Source of the DNA: Vibrio sp. S17_S38
GTDB lineage: Bacteria > Pseudomonadota > Gammaproteobacteria > Enterobacterales > Vibrionaceae
Reading direction: 5' to 3'
DNA: 64,000 nt
NCBI RefSeq assembly: GCF_014694375.1
Contig: NZ_JAAUWW010000019.1
Coordinates: forward strand, 1-64,000
The first letter of the stretch is position 1, and the number at the start of each line of letters is the position of its first letter. This document shows, in pieces, positions 27,751 to 39,393 of the stretch. The notes under the pieces are model-generated. The model had not been told where the DNA came from, made no database searches, and saw only the letters and a program-made list of their open reading frames with translations. Position numbers and translations under genes: made by a program.

Positions 27751-29250
27751 TTAGACTTCCTTCGTCACACGAAGAACTTCTTCTAACGTCGTGATCCCTT
27801 GCCTTACCTTAGCTAGGCCATCATCACGAATACTTGGGGTTTTAGCTCGAATCGCTTTTTCGATCACTTGCTCACCTGCTTCAGCATGGATCAATTCTTG
27901 TGTTGTATCATCAATCACCAGCATTTCGTGAATACCCGTTCGACCACGGTAACCTTTATTGTTGCAATGCTCACAGCCTACCGCTTTATAAAGTATGAGT
28001 TCTTCTGGTGATTGAAGATTAAACAGTTTTTTTTGTTCATTATCGGCTTGATAAGGCGTTTTGCAGCTTTTGCATAATGTTCTGACCAAGCGCTGCGCTA
28101 ATACGCCCAATAAAGAAGACGAAATTAAGAATGGTTCAATTCCCATATCCCGCAAACGAGTGATCGCACCAATAGCGGTATTGGTATGCAGAGTAGACAT
28201 GACCAAGTGACCGGTTAACGAGGCTTGCACACCAATTTGCGCGGTTTCAAGATCGCGAATTTCCCCTACCATCACCACATCAGGATCTTGACGTAAAATA
28301 GCGCGCAGGCCACGAGCAAAGGTCATATCCACTTTGGTATTGACTTGAGTTTGACCAATACCATCGATATCAAATTCAATTGGGTCTTCGACGGTGAGAA
28401 TATTACGTTCGGTGCTATTAAGCTCTTGCAAACCGGCATACAAGGTAGTGGATTTACCTGAGCCAGTTGGCCCTGTCACCAAGATAATGCCATGTGGGCG
28501 AGCAATTAAACGACGGAAAGTGGCATGGTTTTCAGCGGTCATACCAAGGCTATGCAAATCCAAACGAGTGGCATTTTTATCCAACAAACGCATTACAATT
28601 CGCTCGCCATGAGAAGATGGCATGGTAGAAACCCGTACATCCACCGCTCGTCCACCAATACGCAGAGATATTCGCCCATCTTGTGGTACTCGTTTTTCGG
28701 CAATATCCAATTTGGACATAACCTTAACGCGTGACACTAAAATAGGGGCAAGCTTGCGACTTGGCGTTAAAACCTCTCGTAGTACGCCATCGACACGAAA
28801 ACGAATCGATAGCACTTTCTCAAAGGTTTCGATGTGTATATCCGACGCACCTTCTTTGATTGCTTCGCCCAACATGGCGTTAATCAATTTAATGATTGGT
28901 GCATCATCTTCTGATTCTAATAAATCTTCATTCTCTGGCAGTTCTTCAGCCAACGAAAAGAAATCATCATCAGCGCCAATGTCTTCCATTAATTGACGCG
29001 CCTCCGAAGAATCTCGTTGATAGGATTCCGTCAGTTTATTTTCAAACTCTTGCTTGGTTAATTGCTTTGGAATAAAGCTATTACCAAGCGCTCGACGAAT
29101 TTCCAACAATACTTGCGGTGATGGTTGATCAACAAAATACAAAGTCGTTTGTAAGTTTTCACATTCCAACACCACTTGATGCCGCCGAGCAAAAGCAAAC
29201 GGCAAACGCAATACGGTGTGCTGAGTGTCTTCACTTGGCAACTCAACCAT
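27751..29250 (-). CDS. gspE: type II secretion system ATPase E
   Basis: GspE is the cytoplasmic hexameric ATPase that drives pseudopilus assembly. The N-terminal GspL-binding domain is followed by the RecA-like core with Walker [10 protein letters not shown] (260-268, K266), the Asp box ([12 protein letters not shown]), the His box ([10 protein letters not shown]), and the zinc-binding C-terminal insert with CKSC and CEHC pairs. Length of 499 aa is typical. The ATG overlaps the gspD stop (TAATG), so the two are translationally coupled. Confidence 0.97.
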   Translation of the reverse strand: MVELPSEDTQHTVLRLPFAFARRHQVVLECENLQTTLYFVDQPSPQVLLEIRRALGNSFIPKQLTKQEFENKLTESYQRDSSEARQLMEDIGADDDFFSLAEELPENEDLLESEDDAPIIKLINAMLGEAIKEGASDIHIETFEKVLSIRFRVDGVLREVLTPSRKLAPILVSRVKVMSKLDIAEKRVPQDGRISLRIGGRAVDVRVSTMPSSHGERIVMRLLDKNATRLDLHSLGMTAENHATFRRLIARPHGIILVTGPTGSGKSTTLYAGLQELNSTERNILTVEDPIEFDIDGIGQTQVNTKVDMTFARGLRAILRQDPDVVMVGEIRDLETAQIGVQASLTGHLVMSTLHTNTAIGAITRLRDMGIEPFLISSSLLGVLAQRLVRTLCKSCKTPYQADNEQKKLFNLQSPEELILYKAVGCEHCNNKGYRGRTGIHEMLVIDDTTQELIHAEAGEQVIEKAIRAKTPSIRDDGLAKVRQGITTLEEVLRVTKEV

Positions 29251-31331
29251 TATTGCTCACCTTGCGCTTTGAGTTCAGCTTGCTTAGGCTCTGCATTTTT
29301 TAGCTGATCAAGAAACGCTTGAATCTCGGCTGGCTGACGAGCTTCTTTACCTAATTTAGCTACCACAGGAACCTCTGCATTTGGCATCAAGCGAATACCT
29401 TTTTGGGCACGATATAATTGCTCGGCGCGAATATAATTATATTTACGACTAGAAAGACCATCGGCGGCCATACCATTACGAATAATGGTTGGTTTAATGA
29501 ATACCATCAAATTACGTTTTTGTTTGGTGCTGTTGGTATAAGAAAACAACACTCCTAAATAAGGAATGTCACCCAACCATGGAATTTTAGATTTACTCTC
29601 TTGGGCTTCTTCAGAAATCAAACCACCTAAAACGATCATTTGGCCATCTTCAACCATAACAGTGGTACTAATTTGGCGCTTAGCAAAACGCACATCGACT
29701 GCACCATTGGCTCCCAATACGTTCGATACTTCTTGCTCGATCTTCATTTGAATCGAGTCGCCTTCGTTAATTTGCGGCGTAACTTTAAGTTTAATCCCGA
29801 CTTCTTTTCGATCAACCGTTTGGAATGGATTATCATTATCCGCCCCAGCTGTTGAACCAGTAATCACAGGTACTTCCTCACCCACAATAAAAGAAGCTTC
29901 GGTATTATCCATCACCGTAATGCTTGGAGAAGATAGAATATTGGAATTCGAGTCCGTGGCCACCGCGCTTACTAACGCTGCCCAATCCCCTTTTACAATA
30001 CTTAATGCCGCACCATTTACGCCGGATAAAGCGGATGCTAACGAGGAATAATCACCTGATTCCGTTGTTGTTTCATTACGTAAAAAATTCCCATTATCAT
30101 CATATACAGCTGTTGTTGTATTTGTATCTTCAGCTTCTTTTTGCCCTAACGCGACCGCGCCAATTTTGGCATTAGCATTACCGTATTGCACCATGCTGCC
30201 AGTTTCAGTATTGGCATATTGCACACCAAGATCGATGCCTTCACCTTCAGCTAATTCAACAATCAAGGCTTCAACTTGAACTTGGGCACGGCGAATATCC
30301 AACTGAGAAATCACATCTTCTAACGCTCTCATAATATCGGGCGGCGCCGTTAATACCAGTGAGTTGGTTCCCGGATCGGCGGTGATCATTACGCTACTCT
30401 TTGACGACGATTGACCCGTAGGAGATTTGGTTTGCTTTTCCGCTTGCAGATTTTCAGAGACGCCATCAAGCACTTTAACCAAGTCTTCAGCTTTGGCATA
30501 ACGTAGGTAAACCACTCGGTTATTGCCTTTTGTCGCCATCTCAACATCAAGCTGCTTAATCAGTTTTTTCAAACGCTCTCGAACTTTTGGCTCACCAGAG
30601 AGAAGAATAGAATTAGTGCGCTCATCGGCCACTAATTTAGGCTGCAGTAATTCGGGAGTATTTTTGGCATCACCGCTTTTATTTAAGGCATCAACAATGC
30701 GCACCATTTCAGTGGCTGATGCATTATTTAATTCAATTACTTCGACTTCTTTATCACCCGCCTGATCGACACGTTTAATGATATCTGCTAAGCGATTTAC
30801 GACTGATGCTCGGCCTGTTAGCAAAATAATATTAGCGGGATCATAATGCACCACGTTGCCTGCTCCGGCATTATCATTAAGCTGACGCAAAATAGGCGAA
30901 AGGTCACGTACCGAAACATTCTTGACCGCCACTACGCGAGTAATAACCGCATCACCTGTAATCTTAGAATTATCACCTACGACTGGAATTGCCGATGTTT
31001 TTGCATCTTTCGCTTTAATCACTTTTAAGATGTTATTGTCCATCTCAACCACAGCAAAACCATACACTTCGAGCACATTTAAGAAGAATTTATAATATTG
31101 CTCTTCAGTCAAAACATCGTAGCTGCGCACATCAATTTTCCCTCGAATAGAAGGATCTACAATAATGGTCTTATTTAGATTCCGACCCACGATATTGATA
31201 AACTCTTGAATATCAGTGCCCTTAAAGCTGGCACTAAACTCTTCTGCCGAAGCCGAACACCAAACTAGACTGGCGACTAAAACAAGCGCGGCTTTTTTTA
31301 TCGATTTTTTTATTCCGTTCACGTTCTTCAC
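29250..31331 (-). CDS. gspD: type II secretion system secretin D
   Basis: GspD forms the outer-membrane secretin pore. A signal peptide (ending [11 protein letters not shown]) precedes N0-N3 periplasmic domains ([60 protein letters not shown]) and the secretin core with VPVITGS and [21 protein letters not shown] pilotin-binding S domain follows. Length of 693 aa is normal. The start is a GTG at 31331 with GGAG 6 nt upstream. Confidence 0.96.
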   Translation of the reverse strand: MKNVNGIKKSIKKAALVLVASLVWCSASAEEFSASFKGTDIQEFINIVGRNLNKTIIVDPSIRGKIDVRSYDVLTEEQYYKFFLNVLEVYGFAVVEMDNNILKVIKAKDAKTSAIPVVGDNSKITGDAVITRVVAVKNVSVRDLSPILRQLNDNAGAGNVVHYDPANIILLTGRASVVNRLADIIKRVDQAGDKEVEVIELNNASATEMVRIVDALNKSGDAKNTPELLQPKLVADERTNSILLSGEPKVRERLKKLIKQLDVEMATKGNNRVVYLRYAKAEDLVKVLDGVSENLQAEKQTKSPTGQSSSKSSVMITADPGTNSLVLTAPPDIMRALEDVISQLDIRRAQVQVEALIVELAEGEGIDLGVQYANTETGSMVQYGNANAKIGAVALGQKEAEDTNTTTAVYDDNGNFLRNETTTESGDYSSLASALSGVNGAALSIVKGDWAALVSAVATDSNSNILSSPSITVMDNTEASFIVGEEVPVITGSTAGADNDNPFQTVDRKEVGIKLKVTPQINEGDSIQMKIEQEVSNVLGANGAVDVRFAKRQISTTVMVEDGQMIVLGGLISEEAQESKSKIPWLGDIPYLGVLFSYTNSTKQKRNLMVFIKPTIIRNGMAADGLSSRKYNYIRAEQLYRAQKGIRLMPNAEVPVVAKLGKEARQPAEIQAFLDQLKNAEPKQAELKAQGEQ

Positions 31332-31495
31332 GCAATGCTCCTGCCCACCAAAACGGTGACTATAATTATCCTGAAACGATCGTCATCGCTTAAAATTTTC
31401 TATCTACTTAAAACTTACTGTCTTTTTAAAACCACGACCCATTAAAAAAACACAGTTTATTTAACAGTCATAGCCTCTTTAAAATTAGTAACTTA

Positions 31496-32395
31496 TCAAA
31501 ACTCAATGTATATATCGTGCAATTGCCCATCACGTTCAACAGTTAAATTCCATTGTTGCGCACTTAAAGCATCTTTCCATAGCGCTGTTATTTGTGATGG
31601 ATCAGTTAAATCACGTCCATTCAATACGGTAGCAATATCGCCATCTTGTAGCCCAACCGAGTCAAATAATTCACGTTGTTGCCCGGGGCGAACTCGATAA
31701 CCTTTTAATTTTCCTTCATCCATCACTTGTGACAAACGAATGTATTGGAATATTTTTTGCGGATCTTGTGAAATTTCTTCACGTATTTTAACCAAATCAG
31801 CACTTGATGATTTAGGGGGATCTGCTGTTTTAGGCACTGAGTTTTGATTGAGTTTGCTGTAATCAATTCCCTCTAACATCAACGTTTCATCACGCCCCTG
31901 ATTATCAATAATCGCTCGATCAGCCAACACGGACTTTAACGTCACTCGAGTACCATCAATCGTCTCACCTAAACCATAAGTGGACTGTTTTCCTTGATTA
32001 GCGATAACCGCCAAACTTAATTTCGGGTTATTACTGGCAACGGCCCCCACTAAGGTGAGATTTAATCGTGTTTGTGGCGCATCTTTAATCACAGGCTCAC
32101 TTGTTACCGATTCCTGACTATAGCTACCGAACAAATCACTATTTGTCAGTTCTGAGATACGATCACCATTGTTACGAACAATATGAGTTGAAGCCACACT
32201 TGGTGCAACCCAATGGCTAACACTAGGAGCTGGTGTCAGAATTGACCAAAATAAGATCCCAACAAACCATGCAATTAAGGCTAACAGCACCAATGTACAA
32301 GCGTAAGAAATCGATGCCTGATACGACATAAATCGTGCTGTAATTTGAGATATTTGACCTCTGTAATCCATTTTTGAAGTCATCGAGGGTGGCAT
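31496..32395 (-). CDS. gspC: type II secretion system protein C
   Basis: GspC connects the inner-membrane platform to the secretin. It has a short cytoplasmic N-terminus, one membrane helix (about residues 33-52), the HR domain (APQTRLNLTLVGAVASNNPK) that contacts GspD N0, and a C-terminal PDZ domain (VRPGQQRELFDSVGLQDGDIATVLNGRDL) involved in substrate handling. Length of 299 aa is typical. It heads the operon; 164 bp separate it from gspD. Confidence 0.95.
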   Translation of the reverse strand: MPPSMTSKMDYRGQISQITARFMSYQASISYACTLVLLALIAWFVGILFWSILTPAPSVSHWVAPSVASTHIVRNNGDRISELTNSDLFGSYSQESVTSEPVIKDAPQTRLNLTLVGAVASNNPKLSLAVIANQGKQSTYGLGETIDGTRVTLKSVLADRAIIDNQGRDETLMLEGIDYSKLNQNSVPKTADPPKSSSADLVKIREEISQDPQKIFQYIRLSQVMDEGKLKGYRVRPGQQRELFDSVGLQDGDIATVLNGRDLTDPSQITALWKDALSAQQWNLTVERDGQLHDIYIEF

Positions 32396-32705
32396 GTGAA
32401 TTAAGACTCCATTCTTATTGTGCGCATGAGCTAATATTTATTGTTATATTAATCTGTAACCTTACCGTTTAAATGGCATCCAACCAAATAAAAACACCTT
32501 AAAACTTAACTAAAGCAGGTAAATCTGACATCATTTTAGCTTAGGTTATATAAATTCTTATATAAACACATCGTTATCGCGACATTGACAACAAAATAAA
32601 TAACTCTATGCCTATTTTTGTGATTCAGAAACCTTGAAATATTAATCTCGCACCACCATTCTTTATCTACTTTTGACTGTAAACCCTTTAAGGCAATATC
32701 TCAGA
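32396..32705. other. divergent spacer between gspC and hslR
   Basis: About 310 bp of AT-rich sequence carrying the promoter of the gsp operon on one strand and of hslR on the other. I see no clear operator, hairpin or reading frame. A TTG-started extension of hslR (from 32673) lies at its end and is judged untranslated. Confidence 0.4.
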
Positions 32706-33095
32706 ATGAGTTCACAAACTTTATCGGTACGTTTAGACAAATGGCTTTGGGCTGCGCGATTTTATAAAACTCGCTCAATCGCACGTAGCATGGTTGATGG
32801 TGGTAAAGTTCACTATAATGACCAACGTAGTAAACCTAGTAAAATGGTTGAACTTGGCGCTAAACTGCGCGTACGCCAAGGTAATGAAGAAAAAACCATC
32901 ATTATCGAAAAAATATCCGAACACCGACGTGGTGCACCAGAAGCACAAACCTTGTATAGCGAAACACCAGAAAGCATGACTAAGCGTGAAGAAGATGCAA
33001 AGAAACATAAACTTAACGCGCTGCACAGTCCAAGCCCTGATAAACGTCCAGATAAAAAACAGCGTCGAAGTATCATTCGCTTTAAACAGCAGTAA
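32706..33095 (+). CDS. hslR: ribosome-associated heat shock protein Hsp15
   Basis: Hsp15 binds free 50S subunits that carry a stalled nascent chain and helps recycle them. The S4 RNA-binding domain covers about residues 5-70 (VRLDKWLWAARFYKTRSIAR, GGKVHYNDQRSKPSK), with a basic C-terminal tail (DKRPDKKQRRSIIRFKQQ). I use the ATG at 32706 (129 aa), which matches family length; a TTG at 32673 in the same frame would add 11 residues. It is followed by hslO, the usual hslR-hslO pairing. Confidence 0.93.
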   Translation: MSSQTLSVRLDKWLWAARFYKTRSIARSMVDGGKVHYNDQRSKPSKMVELGAKLRVRQGNEEKTIIIEKISEHRRGAPEAQTLYSETPESMTKREEDAKKHKLNALHSPSPDKRPDKKQRRSIIRFKQQ

Positions 33096-33205
33096 TTCGA
33101 TACTCGGCTTGAACCGCAATATCTATTATTGATCTATATCTACTCTTTATCTTTTAGTCGAACACGACTATTAAACATCAATAACCTCAGGGAGTTCCCT
33201 AACTG

Positions 33206-34072
33206 ATGGCAAATAATCTTTTACATCGCTATTTATTTGAAAATTTATCGGTACGCGGCGAGTTGGTTCAACTTGATAGCGCTTACCAACTCATTCTTGC
33301 CAGTAAGGATTACCCGCAACCTATCCGTGATTTATTAGGTGAACTGCAAGTTGCCACCAGCCTACTGACTGCGACGTTAAAATTTGAAGGTTCAATCACT
33401 CTGCAACTGCAAGGTGATGGACCTGTTTCTCTTGCTGTTATCAACGGTGACCATGAACAAAAACTTCGAGGTGTTGCGCGTTGGGAAGGTCACATTGACT
33501 CGAATGCAACTTTACATCAACTTATCGGAAAAGGTCATCTTGTGATCACGATTTCACCAAAGCAAGGTGAGCGCTATCAAGGTGTTGTGGGATTAGAAGG
33601 TGATACGTTAGCCGAAATACTCGAAGGTTATTTTGAGCGTTCTGAACAATTAAAAACTCGCTTATGGTTACGTACAGGTACTCATGAAGGTCAAGCTCAC
33701 GCAGCTGGAATGTTGTTGCAAATCATGCCCGACGGAACAGGCTCCGCTGATGATTTTGAGCATTTAGAGAAGCTAACTGAAACCATTAAAGATGAAGAAC
33801 TTTTCTCTTTAGATGCGCATGATTTGTTATATCGTTTATATAACCAAGAAGAAGTTAAGGTATTTGATCCTCAAGCAATTGAGTTTTTTTGCGGTTGTTC
33901 TCGTGAGCGCAGCGCAGGTGCGATTGCCACTTTAGCGAAAGATGAGCTGGACGATATTTTACTCACTGAAGGTGAAGTTGCGCTGCATTGTGATTATTGC
34001 GGCACCAGTTATTCTTTTGATTCTGCGCAAGTTGAACATATCCTCGCGGAAGCAAAAAAAACGTTGCATTAA
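33206..34072 (+). CDS. hslO: redox-regulated chaperone Hsp33
   Basis: Hsp33 is a holdase chaperone switched on by oxidation. In the reduced state zinc is held by four cysteines, here C229 and C231 (FFCGCS) and C262 and C265 (HCDYCG). Oxidation releases zinc, unfolds the linker and exposes the binding surface. Length of 288 aa is normal. GGGAG precedes the ATG. Confidence 0.96.
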   Translation: MANNLLHRYLFENLSVRGELVQLDSAYQLILASKDYPQPIRDLLGELQVATSLLTATLKFEGSITLQLQGDGPVSLAVINGDHEQKLRGVARWEGHIDSNATLHQLIGKGHLVITISPKQGERYQGVVGLEGDTLAEILEGYFERSEQLKTRLWLRTGTHEGQAHAAGMLLQIMPDGTGSADDFEHLEKLTETIKDEELFSLDAHDLLYRLYNQEEVKVFDPQAIEFFCGCSRERSAGAIATLAKDELDDILLTEGEVALHCDYCGTSYSFDSAQVEHILAEAKKTLH

Positions 34073-34118
34073 AAATACCGTTAATTCACTGGTTACTGTA
34101 AGTTATCATTCCCCCTTT

Positions 34119-34146
34119 AAAAGCCGACATTATGTTGGCTTTTTTT
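34119..34146 (+). terminator. rho-independent terminator of hslR-hslO
   Basis: AAAAGCCGAC (34119-34128) pairs with GTTGGCTTTT (34134-34143), including one G-U pair, followed by a run of seven T. It lies about 45 bp after the hslO stop. Confidence 0.88.
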
Positions 34147-34390
34147 CATTTCATACTCGTTTATTCTGTATTTTATCGATAAATATCATCACTTATTTTT
34201 ATTTAAATAATAATCATAGTGGTTTCAGATCGCGGTTTTTACTTATCATTATTTGATAGAGTCATTTTGTGACGATAACGATAAAACCATACATATAAAG
34301 TGGTTAAAATAACGTCATTGCTTATGAACGACTAGGCACAACATGAGCCCCAAACTTAAATTCCCTACAATTTGAAACTAAGGATCATCT
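34147..34390. promoter_or_regulatory. pckA upstream region
   Basis: AT-rich spacer that must hold the pckA promoter. A partial CRP-like sequence, TGTGACGATAACGATA, lies at 34268-34283 (7 of 10 defined positions by eye); it is weak evidence for catabolite control. Confidence 0.3.
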
Positions 34391-36016
34391 ATGACGGCTA
34401 TGGAACATAACGCGGCGCAACAAATAGATCTCACCCAATATGGCATTAATCAGGTAACTGACGTACTCCATAACCCGAGCTATGACTTGTTGTTTACAGA
34501 AGAAACTCAAACTAATTTATCCGGTTATGAAAAAGGTATCGTAACGGAATTAGGCGCAATCTCTGTTGATACTGGTATTTTTACTGGTCGTTCACCAAAA
34601 GATAAATACATCGTCAAAGATGATACGACTCGAGATACTTTATGGTGGTCCGATCAAGGTAAAAACGACAACAAACCGATCACTCAAGCAGTATGGCAAG
34701 ATTTAAAATCTTTAGTCACCAAACAACTCTCTGGTAAACGTCTATTTGTGGTGGATTGCTTTTGCGGCGCAAACCCAGAATCCCGCTTACAAGTTCGAGT
34801 TATTACCGAAGTCGCATGGCAAGCTCACTTTGTAAAAAATATGTTTATTCGTCCAACGGATGAAGAATTAAAAACCTTCAAACCTGATTTTATCGTCATG
34901 AATGGCGCAAAAACCAATAATCCAAACTGGCAAGAGCAAGGTCTGAACTCTGAAAACTTTGTGGCTTTTAACCTAACCGAGCGTATTCAAATTATTGGTG
35001 GGACTTGGTATGGCGGCGAGATGAAGAAAGGCATGTTTGCGATGATGAACTACCTTCTTCCTCTCAAATGCATGGCCTCAATGCATTGCTCTGCCAACGT
35101 TGGAGAGCAGGGTGATGTCGCTATTTTCTTTGGCTTATCTGGAACCGGAAAAACCACACTATCAACCGATCCAAAGCGTCAATTAATTGGTGATGACGAA
35201 CATGGCTGGGACGACGATGGTGTATTCAACTTTGAAGGTGGTTGTTATGCCAAAACCATTCGCCTATCCAAAGAAGCTGAGCCGGATATCTACAACGCGA
35301 TTCGCCGCGATGCTTTATTAGAAAACGTGACGGTAACTGAGCAAGGCATCATTGATTTTGACGATGGTTCCAAAACCGAAAACACCCGCGTGTCTTACCC
35401 TATCTACCACATTGATAATATTGTAAAACCAGTATCAAAAGCAGGTCATGCACAAAAAGTTATTTTCTTAACCGCTGATGCCTTCGGAGTACTTCCGCCA
35501 GTTTCTAAGCTGACTCCAGAACAAACTAAATACCATTTCTTATCTGGATTCACCGCTAAACTAGCCGGTACAGAACGCGGAATTACCGAACCAACCCCGA
35601 CTTTTTCAGCTGCATTTGGAGCCGCATTTTTAACATTACACCCTACTCAATACGCAGAAGTGTTAGTAAAACGCATGGAAGCCGCCGGAGCAGAGGCTTA
35701 CCTCGTAAATACAGGTTGGAACGGCACAGGTAAGCGTATTTCGATTCAAGATACGCGCGGTATTATTGATGCAATTTTAGACGGCTCAATTGATCAGTCT
35801 GAAACTAAAATCATCCCAATTTTCAACTTGGAAGTGCCAACCTCGCTACCAAAAGTCGATCCTACGATCTTAGATCCCCGTGACACTTATGAATCAAGCG
35901 AGCAATGGCAAACAAAAGCAGAGGAATTGGCTAGCTTATTTATTAAGAACTTTGCTCAATATACTGATAACGATGAAGGAAAATCGTTAATCGCTGCAGG
36001 GCCACAGAAGAATTAA
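34391..36016 (+). CDS. pckA: phosphoenolpyruvate carboxykinase (ATP)
   Basis: PckA converts oxaloacetate and ATP to phosphoenolpyruvate and CO2, the entry step of gluconeogenesis. The substrate region [16 protein letters not shown] sequence ([12 protein letters not shown]), the PEPCK-specific P-loop GLSGTGKT (residues 248-255), and the metal-binding [20 protein letters not shown] are present. Length of 541 aa is typical for ATP-dependent enzymes. It has its own upstream spacer and an unusual G-rich heptamer repeat starting 8 bp after the stop. Confidence 0.97.
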   Translation: MTAMEHNAAQQIDLTQYGINQVTDVLHNPSYDLLFTEETQTNLSGYEKGIVTELGAISVDTGIFTGRSPKDKYIVKDDTTRDTLWWSDQGKNDNKPITQAVWQDLKSLVTKQLSGKRLFVVDCFCGANPESRLQVRVITEVAWQAHFVKNMFIRPTDEELKTFKPDFIVMNGAKTNNPNWQEQGLNSENFVAFNLTERIQIIGGTWYGGEMKKGMFAMMNYLLPLKCMASMHCSANVGEQGDVAIFFGLSGTGKTTLSTDPKRQLIGDDEHGWDDDGVFNFEGGCYAKTIRLSKEAEPDIYNAIRRDALLENVTVTEQGIIDFDDGSKTENTRVSYPIYHIDNIVKPVSKAGHAQKVIFLTADAFGVLPPVSKLTPEQTKYHFLSGFTAKLAGTERGITEPTPTFSAAFGAAFLTLHPTQYAEVLVKRMEAAGAEAYLVNTGWNGTGKRISIQDTRGIIDAILDGSIDQSETKIIPIFNLEVPTSLPKVDPTILDPRDTYESSEQWQTKAEELASLFIKNFAQYTDNDEGKSLIAAGPQKN

Positions 36017-36023
36017 CTGTCAT

Positions 36024-36086
36024 CTCGGGTCTCGGGTCTCGGGTCTCGGGTCTCGGGTCTCGGGTCTCGGGTCTCGGGTCTCGGGT
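36024..36086 (+). repeat. (CTCGGGT)9 heptanucleotide microsatellite
   Basis: Nine perfect copies of CTCGGGT run from 36024 to 36086, 8 bp after the pckA stop. The + strand therefore carries nine GGG tracts separated by 4 nt, a sequence able to form G-quadruplexes; the other strand is C-rich. The repeat lies outside any reading frame. Perfect identity suggests recent slippage expansion. No conventional terminator hairpin follows pckA, so this element could affect its 3' end. Confidence 0.95.
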
Positions 36087-36237
36087 TAAGCTAGAAACCT
36101 AGCTAAAGCATTGTCAACGTGTTTATCCACATAATCCCCGCCTTTATATTCAGTTTTCGACAAACAACACTTCACTCAAGCACTAATCTTCTATAAATTG
36201 AATCTTCTACAATGAATCTCGACTGACAGGATGCACC

Positions 36238-38265
36238 ATGAGAAAGTTGCTTACCATTATTGCTAGTTTAATTGCGTTACTAATGGTGATTTTAGCCGCT
36301 TCTTACGCCACATTGCATACTCGATACGCTCCAAATTTAGTCAACTTTGCTTTCAAGCATATTTTAAACAAGCCAGTTGAAGTCAGAGAGGTTAACTATT
36401 CTTACCGACAACCTGATCATTTCACTTTTGAAGGGGTATTAATAAAAAGCCCTAACACTGAACAATCAATGTTACTCCGTCATGTTGAAATCTGGCTAGA
36501 TAACCCAATCTGGAAAAACGGTAAATTACAGATTGATAATGTGTTACTTGAAGGTATGGCATTACAAAACGGTTGGCCGGGTCTAAATGTATACCCATAT
36601 ATCCACATCAATCAGTTATCGATCTCTAGCATTGATTTCGCCGATCACGGTTGGGTAGCGCGAGACATGAGCATCCAGATTAAACAACCGAAATATCATC
36701 AATCGAAAATCTTACCTTTTTATGGCCAAGTACAAATCTCTGCGGATCAAATTTACTGGCAAGGTGAAGCACTTGACCATGTTTTTCTTGATGCTGATAT
36801 CACTCCAGAAAGTACCACTTTTTATGATATTCAATTTGATTGGCGTAAAGGAAAGTTCAAGGCTCAAGCAACTAAAATAGCATCCTCCAAGGTTTGGCAA
36901 CTACCTCAAGTGTCTATTTCAGGGCTCAGACTGCAACAACAAAACCTCGATGAAATTAAGCCAGATGCATTAGGCTGGTTTACTCACATACCGATGGACA
37001 TTGATCAGCTTGATGTGAACAATTCTAGCTTGGATACTCCTTTGTTCACGGCAAATAATTTCACAGTGAATGCTCAGAACATCAAGCTTCCTTTTAAGCT
37101 TTGGGATCAACAAAATGCAGCTATTATTGCTTCCGCGCAATCAATGAGCATAATGGGAGAAGCAATTGCATCTCCTCACTTAGATCTTAATCTTCAACCC
37201 CAATTAGCTGTGATAAAAAGCTTGTCACTGGAGGCGCTGCAAGGCGATGTCAACTTACAGGCACAGTTAACGCCAACCAGTCTGCAATTTAATCAGCTAA
37301 ATATAAATAATATAAAATGGATCCCATCGGCTGATTCAAAAGCATTAACATTACAATATCTAAAACAACTCGACACAATTAGCGCTAAAACATTAACCAT
37401 AAGCAATGTTCAAGTCATCGACCTCACCCAAGAACCTGCAATGCAGACCTCAGGAATGAGTATTGATGGCGATGAACTTGAACTAAAACGCGCTGGTCAA
37501 TGGGGGCTTTGGAATGGCAGGCTTAGTATCAGCGCCAGTAGCACTACCTACGATAAAGTAACTAGCCGTAATTTATTGCTGAACATGCACTCTAAAGATG
37601 GACACTTTTGGCTAGAAAACCTATTCGTACCATTGGAGGATGGGTTAATTAAAGGCAAAGCAGATATGGCTTATGCGCAAACTAGCCAGCCTTGGAGCTT
37701 AAATCTTGACGCTTCTGGCATTCCGTTGAGATTTATTACCCGTGGCTTTAATTTGCCGCTGCATTTAGATGGGATTACTGACTTAACGGTGAATGCTGAA
37801 GGCCTGTATGGCGATCTGCTTATTTTTAATCACAGCGTGACAGGTAAACTGGATGCGACCATCAGCCAAGCCACCAGCAGTGATAATTTTGAAACCCTGT
37901 GGCTAAGAAATCAACAAGCAGAAGTCGCACCTATCGATAAGCGAAGTCAAGATAACCCAGAGTCTGCTAAAGCCATGAGTGCAGATATCACCAAAGAAAC
38001 CAGTATAAAAGATGAAGCGCTCCGTAAGCCTGTAATAATCGGAGACATTCATTTGAATGCTGATCGTGGTCGAGTGTCATTAAAACCTTTTAGCATTAAA
38101 GGCGATGATTTTTCAGCTCATTTAGGCGGCGAGTATGATTTTCTCTTCCCCAAAAAAGGCAATGTACAATATCGGCTGGAAGGAGAATGCAAAGCGCTGA
38201 CTTTTAACTTATTAGGTGAGCGTAATGGAGTTAACGTCGAAGACAGTTGTCAATCGCCGAAATAA
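36238..38265 (+). CDS. AsmA family protein
   Basis: AsmA-type proteins are inner-membrane-anchored, mostly periplasmic proteins thought to help move phospholipid to, or maintain, the outer membrane. This 675-aa protein has one N-terminal membrane helix (about residues 5-25), then a long beta-rich region with repeating LQIDNVLLEG- and LNAD-type strands. The C-terminal part (GDIHLNADRGRVSLKPFSIK, FSAHLGGEYDF) matches the AsmA C-terminal domain pattern. AGGA precedes the ATG. It stands alone, convergent with yiiD. The exact paralogue is not assigned. Confidence 0.82.
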   Translation: MRKLLTIIASLIALLMVILAASYATLHTRYAPNLVNFAFKHILNKPVEVREVNYSYRQPDHFTFEGVLIKSPNTEQSMLLRHVEIWLDNPIWKNGKLQIDNVLLEGMALQNGWPGLNVYPYIHINQLSISSIDFADHGWVARDMSIQIKQPKYHQSKILPFYGQVQISADQIYWQGEALDHVFLDADITPESTTFYDIQFDWRKGKFKAQATKIASSKVWQLPQVSISGLRLQQQNLDEIKPDALGWFTHIPMDIDQLDVNNSSLDTPLFTANNFTVNAQNIKLPFKLWDQQNAAIIASAQSMSIMGEAIASPHLDLNLQPQLAVIKSLSLEALQGDVNLQAQLTPTSLQFNQLNINNIKWIPSADSKALTLQYLKQLDTISAKTLTISNVQVIDLTQEPAMQTSGMSIDGDELELKRAGQWGLWNGRLSISASSTTYDKVTSRNLLLNMHSKDGHFWLENLFVPLEDGLIKGKADMAYAQTSQPWSLNLDASGIPLRFITRGFNLPLHLDGITDLTVNAEGLYGDLLIFNHSVTGKLDATISQATSSDNFETLWLRNQQAEVAPIDKRSQDNPESAKAMSADITKETSIKDEALRKPVIIGDIHLNADRGRVSLKPFSIKGDDFSAHLGGEYDFLFPKKGNVQYRLEGECKALTFNLLGERNGVNVEDSCQSPK

Positions 38266-38424
38266 TATTGTTCACTCAAAAAACAAGCCCTTAAGACGTA
38301 AGACAGAAGTGATTAAAGATAACGCTAACGACACCGTTCATACACGTTGCAAGATTCTAATCCACAATTAGGTTAGAGCGGTGGTTAGTGAAAAGACAGA
38401 CCAATTAAATAAAGATAGAGTCCG

Positions 38425-39348
38425 CTAACGAACGACTGGAGCCTCACCTAAAAAGTCCGTCATTAACATATAAGTTCCTGTAAATTCGACGGCTGGTATG
38501 TCACCGCTGTATACCGTCACCTTGACAATAATACGCGCGCGACGTCCATTTTCTAAGCGGTCCAAATCACCACTAATTCCATCAAGCGAGGTCACGGCAA
38601 TCGGGCTTTCTGTTACAGGAGCTCTAAAACGCACTTGGCTATCCGCCAAAATAATATCCGCTTCCAATCCTTTTTCACGCATTAATAGCCATGCCATACC
38701 CCAGCCCGTTAAGGTGGTTAAGGTAAAAATAGAGCCTGCAAACATGGTTTCATGTGGGTTAATATTAGGATTAAGCGGTGCTGAGCACTCAAAGCGATAA
38801 CCCGTATATTGACTAATTCTTATACCCATCGCTCCACAAATTGGAATTTCTTGCCGCCATCGCTTTTGTAGTTCATCACACCAATCTGGTCGATGAGTCA
38901 CTTGGGATAATGTATTCAACTTTTTGATCATTTGTTGATGTCGAATTGGTCCGATTTCATCACTCAACTCACCTTGGCTTTCGAATCCATTGTGATTATA
39001 AAAAGCAATTGCATCTTGGCGAGCGTTACATACTAAGCGTTTTGCCCCTTCTTGTACCGCATAAGCTTCCAGAGCGACCAGAATCAACGAACCTAGCCCT
39101 TTCCCTCTATGATTAGGATTCACCGCCATGTAGCGCACTTGCCCTTCACTATTAGGAGTAAGATAAATCCGCCCAACCGCCATGATCCGATTACGACCAT
39201 CCACAATCATGCGATGCGAACTCATTTCATCATATTCATCTCGCTCCGAGCCAAGTGGTTGATGAAAAGGCTCACGCAACATTTGCCAACGAAAATGATA
39301 ATAGCGTTGTAAATCCGCATCCGTTTTTGGCGTCACTAACTTAAACAT
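38425..39348 (-). CDS. yiiD: bifunctional GNAT acetyltransferase / hotdog thioesterase-like protein YiiD
   Basis: The protein fuses two domains. Residues 1-140 form a GNAT fold (VRYMAVNPNHRGKGLGSLIL is the acetyl-CoA-binding motif A). Residues about 155-305 form a hotdog thioesterase-like domain (NPHETMFAGSIFTLTTLTGWG). This is the E. coli YiiD (FabY) architecture; a link to fatty-acid initiation has been proposed for it. Length of 307 aa fits. It ends a leftward run after dtd, with 45 bp between. Confidence 0.88.
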   Translation of the reverse strand: MFKLVTPKTDADLQRYYHFRWQMLREPFHQPLGSERDEYDEMSSHRMIVDGRNRIMAVGRIYLTPNSEGQVRYMAVNPNHRGKGLGSLILVALEAYAVQEGAKRLVCNARQDAIAFYNHNGFESQGELSDEIGPIRHQQMIKKLNTLSQVTHRPDWCDELQKRWRQEIPICGAMGIRISQYTGYRFECSAPLNPNINPHETMFAGSIFTLTTLTGWGMAWLLMREKGLEADIILADSQVRFRAPVTESPIAVTSLDGISGDLDRLENGRRARIIVKVTVYSGDIPAVEFTGTYMLMTDFLGEAPVVR

Positions 39349-39393
39349 CTCAATCCCTTATTTATACATTAATTGGCGTACCGCTAACTCGAG

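Noticed and set aside
34268..34283. CRP site controlling pckA
   Set aside because: Only the first half-site fits; too weak to list as a site on its own, so it is mentioned only within the spacer entry.
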